Part shown: positions 32,399-44,426 of the stretch, in pieces
Numbering within the stretch: position 1 is the first letter of the stretch
Layout: every line of letters begins with the position of its first letter
NCBI GenBank assembly: GCA_030052745.1
Contig: JANBVO010000002.1
Span: 1,612,001 to 1,676,000, forward strand
From: Pleurostoma richardsiae
Taxonomy: Eukaryota; Ascomycota; Sordariomycetes; Calosphaeriales; Pleurostomataceae
Direction of reading: 5' to 3'
Length of the DNA stretch: 64,000 nt
Notes under the pieces: generated by a model
Databases searched by the model: none
What the model saw: the letters and a program-made list of their open reading frames with translations, nothing else
What the model was told of the DNA's origin: nothing
Translations under genes and position numbers: made by a program

Positions 32399-35300
32399 GG
32401 CTGTGGCCTTGGTGGGATGTGACGAGGTGACGGGCGAAGGATGGGTTTGAGGTGCAGATAATTGAGGAAGATGAAGAAAAGCCGGCGGCGGCGGCGAGGG
32501 AAAAATCGCTTCAGCACGCACGCGAGGGCTTTCTGTGATTTGTGGTGGATGGCGGATGATTCGGTGCCCAGTCTGCCTGCTCTTCTAAGAGAGAGCGTGA
32601 GTGATCCACTTGACCGCGTGGTAAGGGGTTGCGTTGCAAAGCCGGAGAGGCCAGTCAGCTAGGACGATCCGGGCCGGGCGGGCGAGGAGATTATTGTCGC
32701 GGCAGGATGGCGACGGGCGATTTTGGGATTATGGGGGGCGGTGATAGATGAAGGCAGTGCAGGAAAGTTGATGGTGATGGTGGTGAGGGAGGAAGGGAAG
32801 AGAAGGGGAGGAATCATTTTTATTTTCTGGGGGGGGAGTTTGGGGCTGCTTCTGCGGCGCCATTGTGGGTGACAAGAATGGGAGAGCGCTCTCATGCTGA
32901 AGATTGGGAGAGGGAGACTTTCTCGCGGTCAACCAAGCGAGCCTGTGCTCCGAGTGTTTTTGATTCCACGGGGTCTCGCCGTGTGTCTCCCTCGCCCAGC
33001 CAGCCAGCCAGCTGGGGCCACCACACCAATTTGGGACACAAGGCTAAACTTAGTCAGATTTTCCCGGTACGTACCTGCCACCCGCCCAGAGGAACCGCCG
33101 CCTCTGGATCCCCGCCCCTCGGATCCATTGTTACCACTTTAACTGCTTCAGCTCCTTCATCACTGTCGAATACAATAGTGTAGCATCCTGCACTACCAGG
33201 CTCTTCCCATCCAGCCAGGAAAGGCAAATTTCTTCCCAAAACGGCAAAGCCCTTTCTCCTGGTGACCTCCCAGCTCCTTCCCATCCACCGAGTAATTCCC
33301 TGCACGAGATGTACCTATTTCGCGTTTGTGCCCGCCTCTAGCAGCCAAAAAAGAAAAGGCGGACGATGCCACAACCCCCGGCCCCTATTCGTGTGAGATG
33401 TGACACCCCCAGCCAGTGCAGCCACGCATCCTACCGTGTATCGCTCCTATTTGATGACGAGGCACCGAACCAACGGGCACGTATGGACTCCTCTGACTGG
33501 CAAGGGCACAGGTGCGGATTACTGCATCACAGGCTTCAATGAGAGGCGCCGCCTCTGATGGTCCGATAGCCACTGGCCTCCCGGCTAAGGGCTTTCTCCG
33601 TCTGGAAGCGACTAGATGGCGACGCCCAGCTTTCGTAATGGCCTCGCATTTCGGCAAAGCTGGGCATCCTCCTCTCCACATAATCGCCGGCCTCCTTTCC
33701 TCACGTCATTGCAGCCGGATCGTCCTCACGCTTCTCCCGCTTCCTCATAAACGCAATTTATGACGCATACCTAGTTCTCCTAACCCCAATCTCCGCTCCG
33801 TTTTTGCGTCCGTAACGCAACAAGGGGCACAGGACAACTAGCGCTGGCAGAAGCCATGTTGGTTTGGCGACGCAGGCACGGCGGCAAGAAGATGCGCATC
33901 CATTTGTCGGCGGGGTTCGGGCCACTCGAGCAAACGGATCCCCTTCTCGCACAAGATTCGGGAATGACGGAAAGAATCCTCGCATCCTCGCCGAGCGAAG
34001 TCGCCATCTGACCATGATTCCATACTGCATTCTTCTTCTGCCTCACACCATCTCCTCCTTCAATTGAGACTTCAACTGACCCGTGAACCTCCCTGATAAG
34101 AAGTCCCGAAAGTCACGAGACGAGCCATCAAATGCGTGCCGATGGACAATTGTTACATGCTAACGGGGAAGGGTATGTTTCACATCTCAAGTTGGAGCGA
34201 TCCTCCCGCAATCCTCGTCAGCTGTCAGAAATACGTTTGAGTTCATGTTCGAGCTTGGCTTTCCACTTTCGTGAAGTCGTCGCAGAAGCACGACTACGGC
34301 TTCGTTCCATGATGGAGCCGGCGCCGTCGTCCGCTTCAGGATTGTTCTTCCCATCGACGTCTCAGATGATAGTTCATCGAAATTGCGTCGCTTGTCTGCA
34401 TTACTTAACTAGGGAGACATGGCCCTGTGGTCATCCCGCAGCTGCGCATCGACACAGTGAGGGACCACCTGCTTTCTACTATTCCACTTTTCGGAGATGA
34501 TATAGCCTGGGAGACGGATGCGGAGCAGTTGGTCGCTGGAGGAGCGCATCCGCGATCAGACGCCGCGCAGGAGATCTTCCGAGATCACTCTGTGGGGAGA
34601 AAAGGAATCCGGGAAGGGACAAGAAGCTGAAGTATGCTCGAGTACCCAGCAGAGTTCTTATGGTATGCTACCAGTCGAATCTGTGGTTAGGAGACACCGG
34701 AGGCAGGCGGCTTAACAGTGCTACGTGGTGATTCCATGGTAGGCGAGAGGCAGAAGGCGGAATTTATGACTTGAGGGTACGGATACATGAAGGCAAGGCG
34801 AAGAACATATACCGTTTTGAGGTCTCACTGATTTTCAGATGTCGTCCGGAGGCATGGAAAGTTGCCAGGAACGACCTGTGTTGTACTTGGGGAACAAGGA
34901 GCGCACCATATGCAAGATACCTAAGTACATGTGACTGGCAGCACCTTGAATAACGAATATATATCGTCTGGGATGTCAACGTATTTGCGTAAAGTAACCT
35001 TGGAGACGAGGCCGGGTGCCACGTGCAGCCCCCGTGCAAATAGCCGGCTCGTCATGAAGACGTTTGTGGCCCTTTTGTTTGCGTGAGAGGGGCTCTTCAG
35101 TTTCCTTGGACTTGGCCTCTGAAATCACAACATGTCTCTTTTCAATAGCAGCACTGACACCGCTGCCGGGAAGACTAGGTCGGCTGCCATTACATCTTCG
35201 GGCTCTCGCTACCGTGCAATTAGTGAGCCCCGGATCTTAAGCGCACTAGGCCGGAATGGCGCCGCGGCAGCGGCCGTCATCGGCGTACGGAAAAGTGGGG

Positions 35301-35868
35301 ACCCGGACGCTATTTCCCAACCGTCACCACACGAAAGATTATCACGAAGCACGACGCCCCGGAGATTTCGCTCGATTATATGGCTGCCACAGTCTATATA
35401 TGGCTTCTATGTGCTCCTGGTGCATTGATATGTTTTCTTTCAACTTACACCGAGTGAATTAGTCCAGTCTTGTGGAGGAAAGTCCCCCAAGCCGGCCGTA
35501 GCAGGCGGCGAACTGCTTCACTCATCGTCGGTTACCCCTATTCCAACTTCATGACGCGGCAGGCGGTTGTGGGTGGCCGGGTTTGCGGATGGAGCTCTGC
35601 GCTTTCCCGAGCGGGCAGGTCCTTTCCAATAGATCGGTGCAGAAGAGTCTCCCTAGTCAGGATGCCGAGTAAGGCCGCTCCGATTGTTGAGTTGGAGGCT
35701 GCGGAAATCGTTCCGGCCACGATGTATATAGCAGCGCCTCGTCCGCCCAAACAGAGCTTCATTCTGAGCTTTCTAAACCTGCGCTCGTCCAACTTGTCAC
35801 GTGTCCCTGTCTCACAACACCGTCTCACAATATCTTTGAGAGCTTCCACCTAGACCAGAAGCGACACT
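32399..35868. promoter_or_regulatory. long divergent intergenic region (ies4 / indoleamine dioxygenase)
   Basis: This 3.5 kb separates two divergent genes and must contain both promoters. Near ies4 it is rich in GA on the plus strand (gaggaagggaagagaagggg near 32790), that is, a CT-rich leader on the transcribed strand. Open frames of up to about 125 codons occur (34132-34500, 35470-35853), but they lack family features and are not supported. A gatacctaagtacatg element near 34916 resembles the other GTAC/CCTA motifs. No RNA gene or repeat was recognised. Confidence 0.4.
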
Positions 35869-37574
35869 ATGGGCTCCCTGGAAGGTCTACACACCGACTT
35901 CCATGTCCTGGAGGACTGCAGGCCGGACGACACATCTCTTCCGGCCTTCATGGTATCGAAGCCGCGGGGCTTCCTCCCCCGGATGGACCCCATCGTGTCG
36001 TTGCCGCCTGAGTTCGATGTCCTCGAGTCCATCCTCCAGCGCATGCCTATCAAGACACTCTCTGGGGAGCCTGGTCTCCTTGCCCAGAGCAAACTGGGAG
36101 ACGTCGTCGTCGAGGAGCTGCCGGACCTCACACACTTCGTCGACAAGTATAAGGACAACCTCCCGTTGATGAATGCCTTGTACCGTGACTACTCCTTCCT
36201 GGCGTCGGCGTACCTTCTGGAGCCTTGCCACGAGAGGTTTATGCGTGGAGAGACATATGGCCTGGCCAGACCGGTCCTCCCAGCGAAGATCGCGCGGCCC
36301 ATCGCCCGTTGTGCTGAGTTGTAAGTCCGTCTTCTCTTTGTCTCTGTTGACTTGATCGAGCGTCCTTGCTTCATCCATCAACAACATCAACAACTCCTCT
36401 CAAGACTACCGCCATCCCTTTTCACCGTCTTTCTTCTGAGACCTCCTCCTCCCTGTTTTGTCCCTTGCTTTAAGCCATGGTGTCCTTGACGCCTTGGCTG
36501 ACCTGTGCCATCAGATGCGGCTTTCAACCCTTCATGGAGTATGCCGGCTCCTACGCTCTCTTCAACTACCGGCTCGAGGATCCCGCAAAGGGGCTCGAGT
36601 ACTCCAACCTCCGCCTCATCCGCGCGTTCGAACACGGCCTGGATCCTTCTTCTTCCGAGGCAGGCTTCGTCCTCGTGCACGTCGACATGGTCAAGAACTC
36701 CGGACCCCTCGTCACCGGTGTCATGGATGTCCTCGAAGCCAGCCACGCGGTCGCCCGCACCAACACCTCGTCGGCGCCATCGGGACCCCTCGAGCGGCGG
36801 CGGGCGCTGAACGCCGGCCTCAGCACCATCCTGCACGCCCTACAGCGCATCAACGCCACCATGGAGACGATGTGGGGGCGTTCCCGGCCAGCTTCCTATA
36901 CCTCCTTCCGCACCTTCATCTTCGGGATCACGTCGCAGAGCATGTTCCCCAACGGCGTCGTGTACGAGGGCGTCGGCGAGGGAGAGCCGCAGAGCTTCCG
37001 CGGCGAGTCGGGCGCCAACGACTCGATGATACCTCTCATGGACAGCCTGCTGCAGATCCCCATGCCGGACACGCCGCTGACGGAGATCCTGAGGGACTTC
37101 CGCAAGTACCGCCCCAGCAACCACCGGGAGTTCCTGGCCTTCGTCAAGGACCGCAGCGAGGGCGCGGGTATCAAGGCCTTCGCGCTGGCGAAGGGCAAGA
37201 GTGCCACCGGCGAGGGCGTGGAGGAGGATGAGGAGATGGAGCTGGTGCTCGAGTCTCGCCGGCTGTGGCTGCTCATCCTGAACCAGGTCCGTGACTTCCG
37301 GTGGAGGCACTGGTGCTTCGGCAAGGAGTACATCCTCAAGAGGACGAGCCACCCAACCGCCACTGGCGGCAGCCCCATTGTCACCTGGCTGCCAAACCAG
37401 CTGCAGGCCGTGCTCGCGGAGATGGAGAACATCTATGAAGGTGTCGGGGGTGATGAGAACTCTCACCTGAGCAAGGACTGTCGCGAAGTCATCGACCTGG
37501 TCCGTCGTCAGAAGGAGATGCTGAAGAAGGAGGTCGAGAAGTACTGCGAGGAACGTGGTGTTCCCGCGTCATGA
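35869..37574 (+). CDS. ido: indoleamine 2,3-dioxygenase
   Basis: There are two exons, 35869-36320 and 36515-37574. The 194 bp intron begins GTAAGT and ends CATCAG, and phase 2 closes at CAELCGFQPFMEYAGSYALF, giving 503 residues. The protein aligns by eye with the IDO family: YGLARPVLPAKIARP in the small domain, ALQRINATMETMWGRSRP, and the helix RDFRWRHWCFGKEYI, whose histidine (His416) corresponds to the proximal haem ligand of human IDO1. It is followed by RTSHPTATGGSPIVTWLPNQ. The reaction is oxidation of L-tryptophan to N-formylkynurenine with haem, the first step of the kynurenine/NAD pathway. Fungi often have several IDO paralogs with different kinetics, and the class cannot be set here. 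No kynurenine-pathway gene lies beside it. No signal peptide is seen. Confidence 0.93.
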
Positions 37575-38467
37575 TATGCCGGATTCCCACGGCCAAGAGC
37601 CGTCACTGTTGGCTCAGCGTAGCATGATTGCATTCATCGAACACGCATGCAGCTGCTGTTATCAGCGCTGCCATGTATCGCATCCTATGTATTGTCCTCG
37701 GGGTCATGTTGTACTGGAGGTTAGACGCGAGTATGGTATATGATAGCTCGCTCAGTCGTGCTCTCAACAGCCGACAAATAGTTTTGTTGCTGGACGGACG
37801 CTTTTGCCGTGGCAACTTGGTGCTTGGCTAGCTTCCTATACAATCAAGATACGTGCAAATCTGCCCCAAAACCAACACGTAGTGATCCCCCCCCTTTTCG
37901 CGCGGAAGTCAAGCCACTCAGCCAAATATGGTGTAAAGACGCAAAAGAAGAAGATCTCCGCTGCGGAACAGGGGACGCTAGTCCTGCAAGCCTCCTGAAA
38001 ACAGAGCTGATTCTCTTCCGCAGCGACCCTGTCAAGCCAGTCTTCCTCCCTCCAACACATCCAATTCTCCGCTGCTGTGGCTCACATAAACGCCATCTTC
38101 ATTCAGCTGTGAGTCCGTGATGGATGGCAGGCGGGATACGACCATGTCACCGCAAACTGCTACCCTACCATTCGCCGCCTCTGCACGCCCTTATCGAGGC
38201 TGCAATAAGCCACTCAGGAAGTCCTGACCGGCGGCCATGTATAAGAAACGATCGCTGAGAGCGCTCGTCTTGGGGGCCAACACGTCCGTGTGCATATCAT
38301 GTGCATACGTGCTTAACGCACACTCTGTCTGCTTTCTTTTTGTCTCAAAGCCTATGTGTTACGGTGGTTCGATGCAAACAGTTTTGTTTCGTCCATTTTG
38401 CGTTCGATGATGTGACTCTCGCGAATGGCAACCGGCATAAGTCAAGATTGCCGTTGAGCCTTCCGCG
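37575..38467. other. intergenic region before the cysteine-rich surface protein
   Basis: Both flanking genes run rightwards. The stretch should hold the 3' end of the dioxygenase transcript and the promoter of the next gene. A catgtataagaaac sequence near 38236 could be a weak TATA element, about 230 bp before the start codon. No coding potential is supported. Confidence 0.4.
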
Positions 38468-39783
38468 ATGCGTCCTGCCGCCTCCTTGCCGGCCCTGGGG
38501 CTGCTGTTGTCCGCCTCACTTGCAGCAGCCCGACAGCTTGCGCCCATGGACTTCTCCCCGCACCGCCTATCACCCCGATACTACCTCGAAGCCTCGCCTC
38601 TTGACAAGCGACAAGACAGCGGCTGTAGGGATGGCTACCACTCCTGTACGTTCGGTCGGAGGGCTGTCTGCCTGGACGTAGACTTCTCTCCTCTCCGCGC
38701 CACTCCCCCAGCTAACCTGCCCGTGGACAAGGCCTCGACATCAACTCGACAGCCTGCTGCGCCGACACGACCTACTGCATCGTCGACCCCACGACCTGGC
38801 TCGCCCGCTGCTGCGCCCTCGGCTCCGCCTGCGACTCGCCCTGCTCGCCCGACCAGTACCAGTGCAACGCGACCACCACCCTCGCCGCCTCGACCTCCAC
38901 CTACGCGGCGTGCTGCCCGCGCCCCTGCTCCAGCGCCTCCTTCCTCTGCCCCGCCTCCCTCGGCGGCGGGTGCTGCCCCTTCGGCGGCGGGTGCGCCAGC
39001 GGCGGCCGCTGCCTCAGCACCGCCACCCCGACCGCCACCCCGCTCGTCTCCGAGGTGCCCGCCGGCTGCACCACTGGCCAGGTCGCCTGCCCGGCCTCCC
39101 TGGGCGGCGGGTGCTGCGCCGCGGGGCGGTCGTGCACGCTCGTGACCGGCGCGCCGTTCTGCGCCTCCCCGACCGCCGTCGTCAGCCCCACCGCGTCGGG
39201 CGTCTCGGCGGTGCGACAGGGCGGCGGCGGGCTGTCGTCCGGCGCGAAGGCGGGCGTCGGCGCGGGCGTGGCGGTCGGCGCGGCGGCGGTGATCGCGGGG
39301 CTGACGTGGTTCTGCATCCGCCGGAGGAGGGAGCGGTCGAGCAAGGCGAGCGGGAGTGGGCCGCGCAGCGGGAACGGGGGGGAGGGCGGGCTGCCGTCGA
39401 TGGGGGAGACCTCGGACGGGGTGTCGCAGGCTGGTCGGCTGGCTGGGCCGGCTGGGGAGTACCTGGGCCCGGAGGCGGTTCCTGGTCCGTTCACGGATAC
39501 GTTGACGACAGCGACGTCGCCCGGGCCTATGGAGCACGGGGTGCCCGCAGATCCTCACAGCCCTGATGACATCGTGGGCGCGGTCGAGATGGACTCGGGT
39601 GTGGAGCAAGAGCAGCCCTCCACCCCCGAGTCCGCCACCCAGCGGCTGTCTGTCGTGCATGCCGTGCAGATGCCCGATACCATTGACGGGCGGTTCGAGC
39701 TGTACGGGTCAGGAATGCTTACGCCGACGTCGCAGGAATCAATCATGCGGACGCCGTCAGATATGACTAGGAGAGAGACCTAG
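38468..39783 (+). CDS. secreted cysteine-rich ectodomain, single-pass membrane protein
   Basis: There are two exons, 38468-38645 and 38732-39783, joined in phase 1 within a cysteine codon (HSCLDINSTACC), giving 409 residues. The first 22 residues form a clear signal peptide (LPALGLLLSASLAA). Residues about 50-215 are very rich in cysteine, often as CC pairs, and contain the unit CPASLGGGCC twice. A Gly/Ala-rich membrane segment (about 234-256, GVGAGVAVGAAAVIAGLTWF) is followed by the basic stop-transfer cluster RRRRER. The cytoplasmic tail of about 150 residues is Ser/Thr/Pro-rich and acidic. The architecture resembles fungal wall-associated sensor-like proteins, but I recognise no WSC or CFEM domain, so any sensing role is inference. 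The 86 bp intron removes a region that would otherwise close the frame. Confidence 0.82.
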
Positions 39784-40088
39784 TGCACGGATTATCAATG
39801 GGTCAGCGGTCGAGATGCTCGTGAGAGAATATACCATGTATTGAATACCGGAGCGCGAACCAGCCAACGCCGAACCTTTCTATACAAATGCCGCGCCGCA
39901 AAGAGAGCCGGATTTTCGTTTTCCTGGACTCCTGAGACGGCACCGTATCCTTTTGTGTGACTCTCAAAATACAAAAAGAATTCCCCTGCCACGCAGTACA
40001 AATGGTCCCCTTCGACACAGAACGCCACGAGAAATCGCGAATTCCTAACAAAATCCGCACAGAGGTGAAGCGAGAAGGAAGACGAGCT
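39784..40088. other. convergent spacer between surface protein and cdc14
   Basis: A 305 bp gap lies between two stop codons on opposite strands. It can hold only 3' untranslated sequence and polyadenylation sites for both genes, whose transcripts may overlap. Confidence 0.5.
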
Positions 40089-41039
40089 TCAGGCTAAGAC
40101 CCCCCCGAACGGCGTGTACGCGCGCAAGTCCCTCACCAAGTCGTCGACGTTGTGCAGGTGCTGGCCCAGTAAAGCCTGCTTTTGCTCCGTCGTCAAGGTT
40201 GCTTCGCTACCGCTGTCCGCCCTGCCCCTGCCGTGGGCATTGCCGTTTCCGAACGCCTTGGCGAGCTTGCTGGGGCTCCGCTGCAGCATCGCCGGGACCG
40301 AATCCCTAGTGTCGGCCCGGGGGATGGACGGCGTCTCCGGCATGAGGTAGAAGTAGAGGAACTCGATCACCTTGAGCTTGACGTCCCGCGAGGTGGAGCG
40401 CGATCGGAACAAGGACGTGACTGTCAGTAGGCCGTCGAGGTCCTCAAATGTGCGGGTGTTCTTGGGCGTGTCGACCAGTGCGACGACGAGGACGAGGAGG
40501 GTGGCGGACTGGATGGCTGGGCAGTTCACGGGTTCCAGAAGGTCGAGGAGTAGCTGGAGCAACATTGTATCAGCACGACTCTCTTGCTAGGATACTGCGC
40601 ACTTGGGAATGGAGTGGTAACCTACATTCATGTTCTGTTCCCGCGAGAAGAGGATCTTGCTAGGAGGGTGCAGCAGCAGCAGCCCCTGAAGCAGATCCAG
40701 CGCGTTCACGATGTACAGGTCATTCTGGCCATCGCTGCCCTTCGCCATCAGCCTGTCGATGGCATTGACCAGGCGCAGCGCAACGTTCCACTCAAAGCCC
40801 TCCTGCAGCTTGAAGAACTCGCGGAAGGCGAGGTCGTTGGAGAGGTCGGAGAGGCGGCGTCGAGGCGCAGATGGAGAACCGTCTTTGTCGGGATCGGTCG
40901 GTCTGGGGTCTTTCTTCTTCGGCTGCTGGGAGAGGCAGATCTGCGCCAGGAGACTGTCGACCTGCTTGATTCCCTTTCTGACCTTGGGGCCGTCGTAGGA
41001 CGACAGGTTGTCGAAGGCGTGTGACAGGAGAACCTCCAT
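40089..41039 (-). CDS. cdc14: Cdc14, septation initiation network component
   Basis: There are two minus-strand exons, 41039-40626 and 40586-40089, phase 0, giving 303 residues. The opening MEVLLSHAFDNLSSYDGPKV, the block LYIVNALDLLQGLLLLHPPS and, after the intron, LLDLLEPVNCPAIQSATLLV and VALVDTPKNTRTFEDLDGLL are the conserved parts of the fungal Cdc14 family (fission-yeast SIN protein, armadillo-like helical; not the Cdc14 phosphatase of budding yeast). It binds and activates the kinase Sid1, so that septation starts after mitosis. The acceptor is ambiguous: CTAG at 40587-40588 was taken, while an AG six bases further on is also in frame and would remove two residues. The insertion RSPSKLAKAFGNGNAHGRGR near the end is Ser/Gly-rich. 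The start ATG has clean context and usual family position. Confidence 0.9.
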
Positions 41040-43190
41040 TTGGTTGTGTATTTTGTGTGATGTGTATTTGAGAATATGTAGAAACGTGGTGACAGAGCTC
41101 TCGACTCCTGGGTATCGCAATGCTCCAACCGACCGAGAACACCTGACTGATACCCTGATGCAAATGCGATGCAGCAAGAGGGTCGAACTTCTGGAAAGCA
41201 AGGAGAGATTGTGCTGGCGGGCGGGCGAGCGGGCAGTTTTGGGAGCGAAGGAGCGACAGCCGATTAGGACGGGATACAGCTAATTGTTAATACAAGTGGG
41301 CGAAGAAAGCAAAACGGCTCTTTTGGGGGGTATCAATGAGAAGGAAAGGGGAGCTCGTGCAGGAGGAAGAGAGACATCGGGACGCCTGTGATGTCGTTGG
41401 GAATGCCGTGTTTGTATGGATCTGCCGTTGACGCTCGATAAATGCCACAGCAACCGGCCGGACACAGCTTGGGGTCGCTTGATGCTCCGTGCCAGCGCCA
41501 GCACGCCAGCGGGTACGTACCTAATCGGTCGGTGGTGGTTGGGTGGGCCCGGCTTCCTTCCCCAGCTCAGCTGGCGGCCTGGCCTGACGAGGAGGCGGGG
41601 CGGGGCTGGCCTCCCGTTCGGGCAGCTGCCACACGCCTCCATTCAAGCTCTCATTCCAGCAAAGAATATCTGTTAATTACCATATCCGTATATTTGCTGC
41701 CAACCAGCTCGATGAGACCAAGGCCATGGGACATATCTGCCCTGTCTGCTGACCCTTCGGAGCTACCTGTTCACAGATGCCCGTGGGTGGTTTGGAATTA
41801 TCCCTTCAAGACTCCAATCACCGCATTCTGACTGCAGAACTGAGTCTGCGATGCAAGGTGCAGGGGAGAATGACTTGAAACCTGCTATGCAGGAGCCGCA
41901 GTTGTTTCTCAGGACAGCGGCATAAAAGATCCCTTAACTGAACCAGGTTTCTAGAAGGAGTCTGCCCCGACTCTCTGGGATATCCCTCCGTCTCCCGTCT
42001 TCTGTCTCCCAAGCTAAAGCACAATGCTGCTTGGACTGAGGCAGGGAACGATGCATGACACGGACTGAGCCCCTGCATCCATCATCCCATCAAGCGTCAC
42101 ACGGCACTTGCTCGCTGTATTCCTAAGAGTGTCCAGAAGGAGGGGGGGAGCGGGCTTCAGGTGGTTGAAGATAGTGTTGGTGAAGCTGGTGATGCCCACT
42201 TTGATCCCATCATGTTGAACCCCTTACATTCGCCTGCATATCACTATGCTGTGATTGCTTCGCACAGTTTCCACCTCCCTTACATGCGAGAACCAGGAAT
42301 GAATGGCATATCGCCTAGTGAATGTGGCTTCTGGGCAAACTTGGGTTGTGTCAGAAAGCCGCTGGGTTCACTCGATGGACTCCCATCCTAGAACCCTTTT
42401 CCTTGTATATAAGCCGCCAGGCTCCCGCGACTCCGAAACCGCATCTGCACGAGAGCAAGCAGACTGACTGTGCAACACTATCTGTTGGCTTGAGGACCAA
42501 CAGCCGTATCCAGTATATCAAGCAGCCCGACGCCAGGTGTGGTTCCTCCAAGACAACAGATTTAAGTCCCAGCTTGGTTACCAACAGGTTAATCCGGCTG
42601 GCTACCTACCGACGGATACTTCTAAAAAGGTACCACTCACTTGTTGATCGATCTTCTCCGGCGCTTGCGGGACACCAAAAAGTCCTCCCCACTTGCCACG
42701 CCCCCCGAACCCCACCATCACGGGCTGGAGAGGAAAAGGTGCGTCAGAGTAACTTTCTTGCCCGTGACACATGCGAATTGCTGTCAAGACAATGAGGCCC
42801 GCATGAGACTCGCAGGCAGACAAGGAAAACACCTTGCTGATCTCAGCTAATCCGAGCGTCACGCAGACACAACAGCATTGTCTCGGACAGCTAAGCTGCA
42901 CTAGCCTAGGCCTCCTCCAGCTACTCTGCAGGCAGCTGCTGCGAAAAGGCCTGCTCTGATTGTTCGACACGACGCAGCCTCCATCGGTCTCTCCACAACC
43001 TGCATGCGGTCGCCCGTAACCAGACGACACCGTACCGTAACATTCGACCGAGTCCTGCCCGGCCCCGACACCGAGCGAGCGAAGCACAGCAGCTCCCCCA
43101 ACAGGTGCAGCTACGTTCGCTGCCCTCGCTACCCTGCTACCCTGCTCAAACAGACAAAATACGACAGAGCAGGGCAACACCGCCGCTCGC
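41040..43190. promoter_or_regulatory. divergent region between cdc14 and GGPP synthase
   Basis: This 2.15 kb must hold both promoters. The right half, just before the synthase, is C-rich and pyrimidine-rich. An upstream ATG at 43004 opens a 129-codon frame that overlaps the synthase start in another frame; whether it is in the mRNA is unknown. No gene is supported here. Confidence 0.4.
42406..42413 (+). promoter_or_regulatory. possible TATA element (tatataag)
   Basis: The sequence ccttgtatataagccgcc matches a TATA box and lies about 780 bp before the GGPP synthase ATG. If used, the leader would be long or spliced. It could equally be a chance match. Confidence 0.2.
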
Positions 43191-44426
43191 ATGTTCCTGT
43201 CAAAACGCTCGCAGAAGGAGCCTGCCGCCGCCGCCGCCGCCTCCGCCGCCGCGACTATGCCCTCCGCTTCCAGCGCTGCCAGCTCTTCTTTCCTCCAGTC
43301 TCCCAACGCCATCCCCCCTCGGACCTCGTCTACCGGCCAGAACACGCCACATCAGCCCTCAAAGCCGGTCCTCCGCCCCGTGCCCGAGAGTGACTGGATC
43401 GCCCAGGGCAGCCATCACCGCAGCCGCAAGGCCTCCGTCGCCTCGACCTCCTTCCCCGTCAACATGCAGCCTCCCATCCCGCCCGACCCGTCGCGGTACG
43501 CCCACGAGGACCTAGACTTCACAGCCAAGAAGACGTGGTCTGAAGAGAAGGACAAGGTCATCATGGGCCCGTTTGACTACCTAGACCACCAACCGGGCAA
43601 GGACTTCAGGCCCCAGCTGATCAATGCCTTCAATGCGTGGCTGGAGGTGCCGCCCGAGAGCCTTGAGGTCATCACCAAGGTCGTGGGCATGCTACACACG
43701 GCCTCGTTGCTCGTCGACGACGTCGAGGACTCGAGCCTGCTGCGGCGGGGCCTCCCCGTGGCGCACAGCATCTTCGGAGTGCCCCAGACGATCAACAGCG
43801 CCAACTATGTGTACTTCTGTGCCCTGCAGGAGCTGCAGAAGCTGCGCAACAGCAAGGCGATCACCGTCTTCGCTGAGGAGCTGCTGAACCTGCACCGCGG
43901 CCAGGGCATGGACCTTTTCTGGCGCGACACGCTGACGTGTCCCACCGAGGACGACTACCTGGAGATGGTGGGCAACAAGACGGGCGGGCTGTTCCGGCTG
44001 GGCATCAAGCTGATGCAGGCCGAGTCGCGGTCGCTGGTGGACTGCGTGCCCCTGGTCAACATCGTGGGCCTCATCTTCCAGATCCGCGACGACTACATGA
44101 ACCTCTTCTCGCGCGAGTACAGCGCCAACAAGGGCATGTGCGAGGACCTGACCGAGGGCAAGTTCAGCTTCCCCGTCATCCACGCCATCCGCTCCGACCC
44201 CACCAACCTGCAGCTGCTCAACATCCTCAAGCAGAAGCCGACGGACGAGGAGGTTAAGCGCTACGCCGTCAACTACATGGAGGGGACCGGCAGTGTCGAG
44301 TACACCCGCCAGGTCGTCCACGTGCTCATCGAGCGCGCGCGCGCCATGGCCGACGACATCGACGACGGCACCGGGAAGGGCAGGGGCATACATAAAATTC
44401 TAGACAAGATGGTCATCGACGCGTAG
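43191..44426 (+). CDS. ggs1: geranylgeranyl diphosphate synthase
   Basis: A single exon encodes 411 residues. The trans-prenyltransferase motifs are complete: the first Asp-rich motif DDVED (176-180), followed by [16 protein letters not shown], and the second motif RDDYMN (Asp300, Asp301). The sequence context [12 protein letters not shown] is that of fungal/animal type III GGPP synthases, like Neurospora al-3. It condenses farnesyl diphosphate with isopentenyl diphosphate to GGPP, the precursor of prenylated proteins, carotenoids and diterpenes. The N-terminal 110 residues are Ala/Ser/Pro-rich with no clear targeting signal, and a second ATG lies 22 codons downstream. Neighbours are a septation gene and a peroxin, and there is no cyclase or P450, so it is likely the primary-metabolism copy. 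Length is close to al-3 family members. Confidence 0.95.
   Translation: MFLSKRSQKEPAAAAAASAAATMPSASSAASSSFLQSPNAIPPRTSSTGQNTPHQPSKPVLRPVPESDWIAQGSHHRSRKASVASTSFPVNMQPPIPPDPSRYAHEDLDFTAKKTWSEEKDKVIMGPFDYLDHQPGKDFRPQLINAFNAWLEVPPESLEVITKVVGMLHTASLLVDDVEDSSLLRRGLPVAHSIFGVPQTINSANYVYFCALQELQKLRNSKAITVFAEELLNLHRGQGMDLFWRDTLTCPTEDDYLEMVGNKTGGLFRLGIKLMQAESRSLVDCVPLVNIVGLIFQIRDDYMNLFSREYSANKGMCEDLTEGKFSFPVIHAIRSDPTNLQLLNILKQKPTDEEVKRYAVNYMEGTGSVEYTRQVVHVLIERARAMADDIDDGTGKGRGIHKILDKMVIDA

Noticed and set aside
32399-32521. Upstream in-frame start for Ies4 at 32521
   Set aside because: It would add 41 Pro/Ser/His-rich residues with no family counterpart. The ATG at 32398 has better context and gives the expected N-terminus.
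38635-39660. A 341-codon minus-strand frame opposite the cysteine-rich surface protein
   Set aside because: Ala/Arg/Gly-rich shadow of the GC-biased coding strand, with no recognisable content. The plus-strand protein has a signal peptide, ordered cysteines and a membrane span.
42602-43345. A 247-codon minus-strand frame across the GGPP synthase start
   Set aside because: It overlaps the conserved synthase on the other strand, and its product has no domain. The synthase reading has all catalytic motifs.
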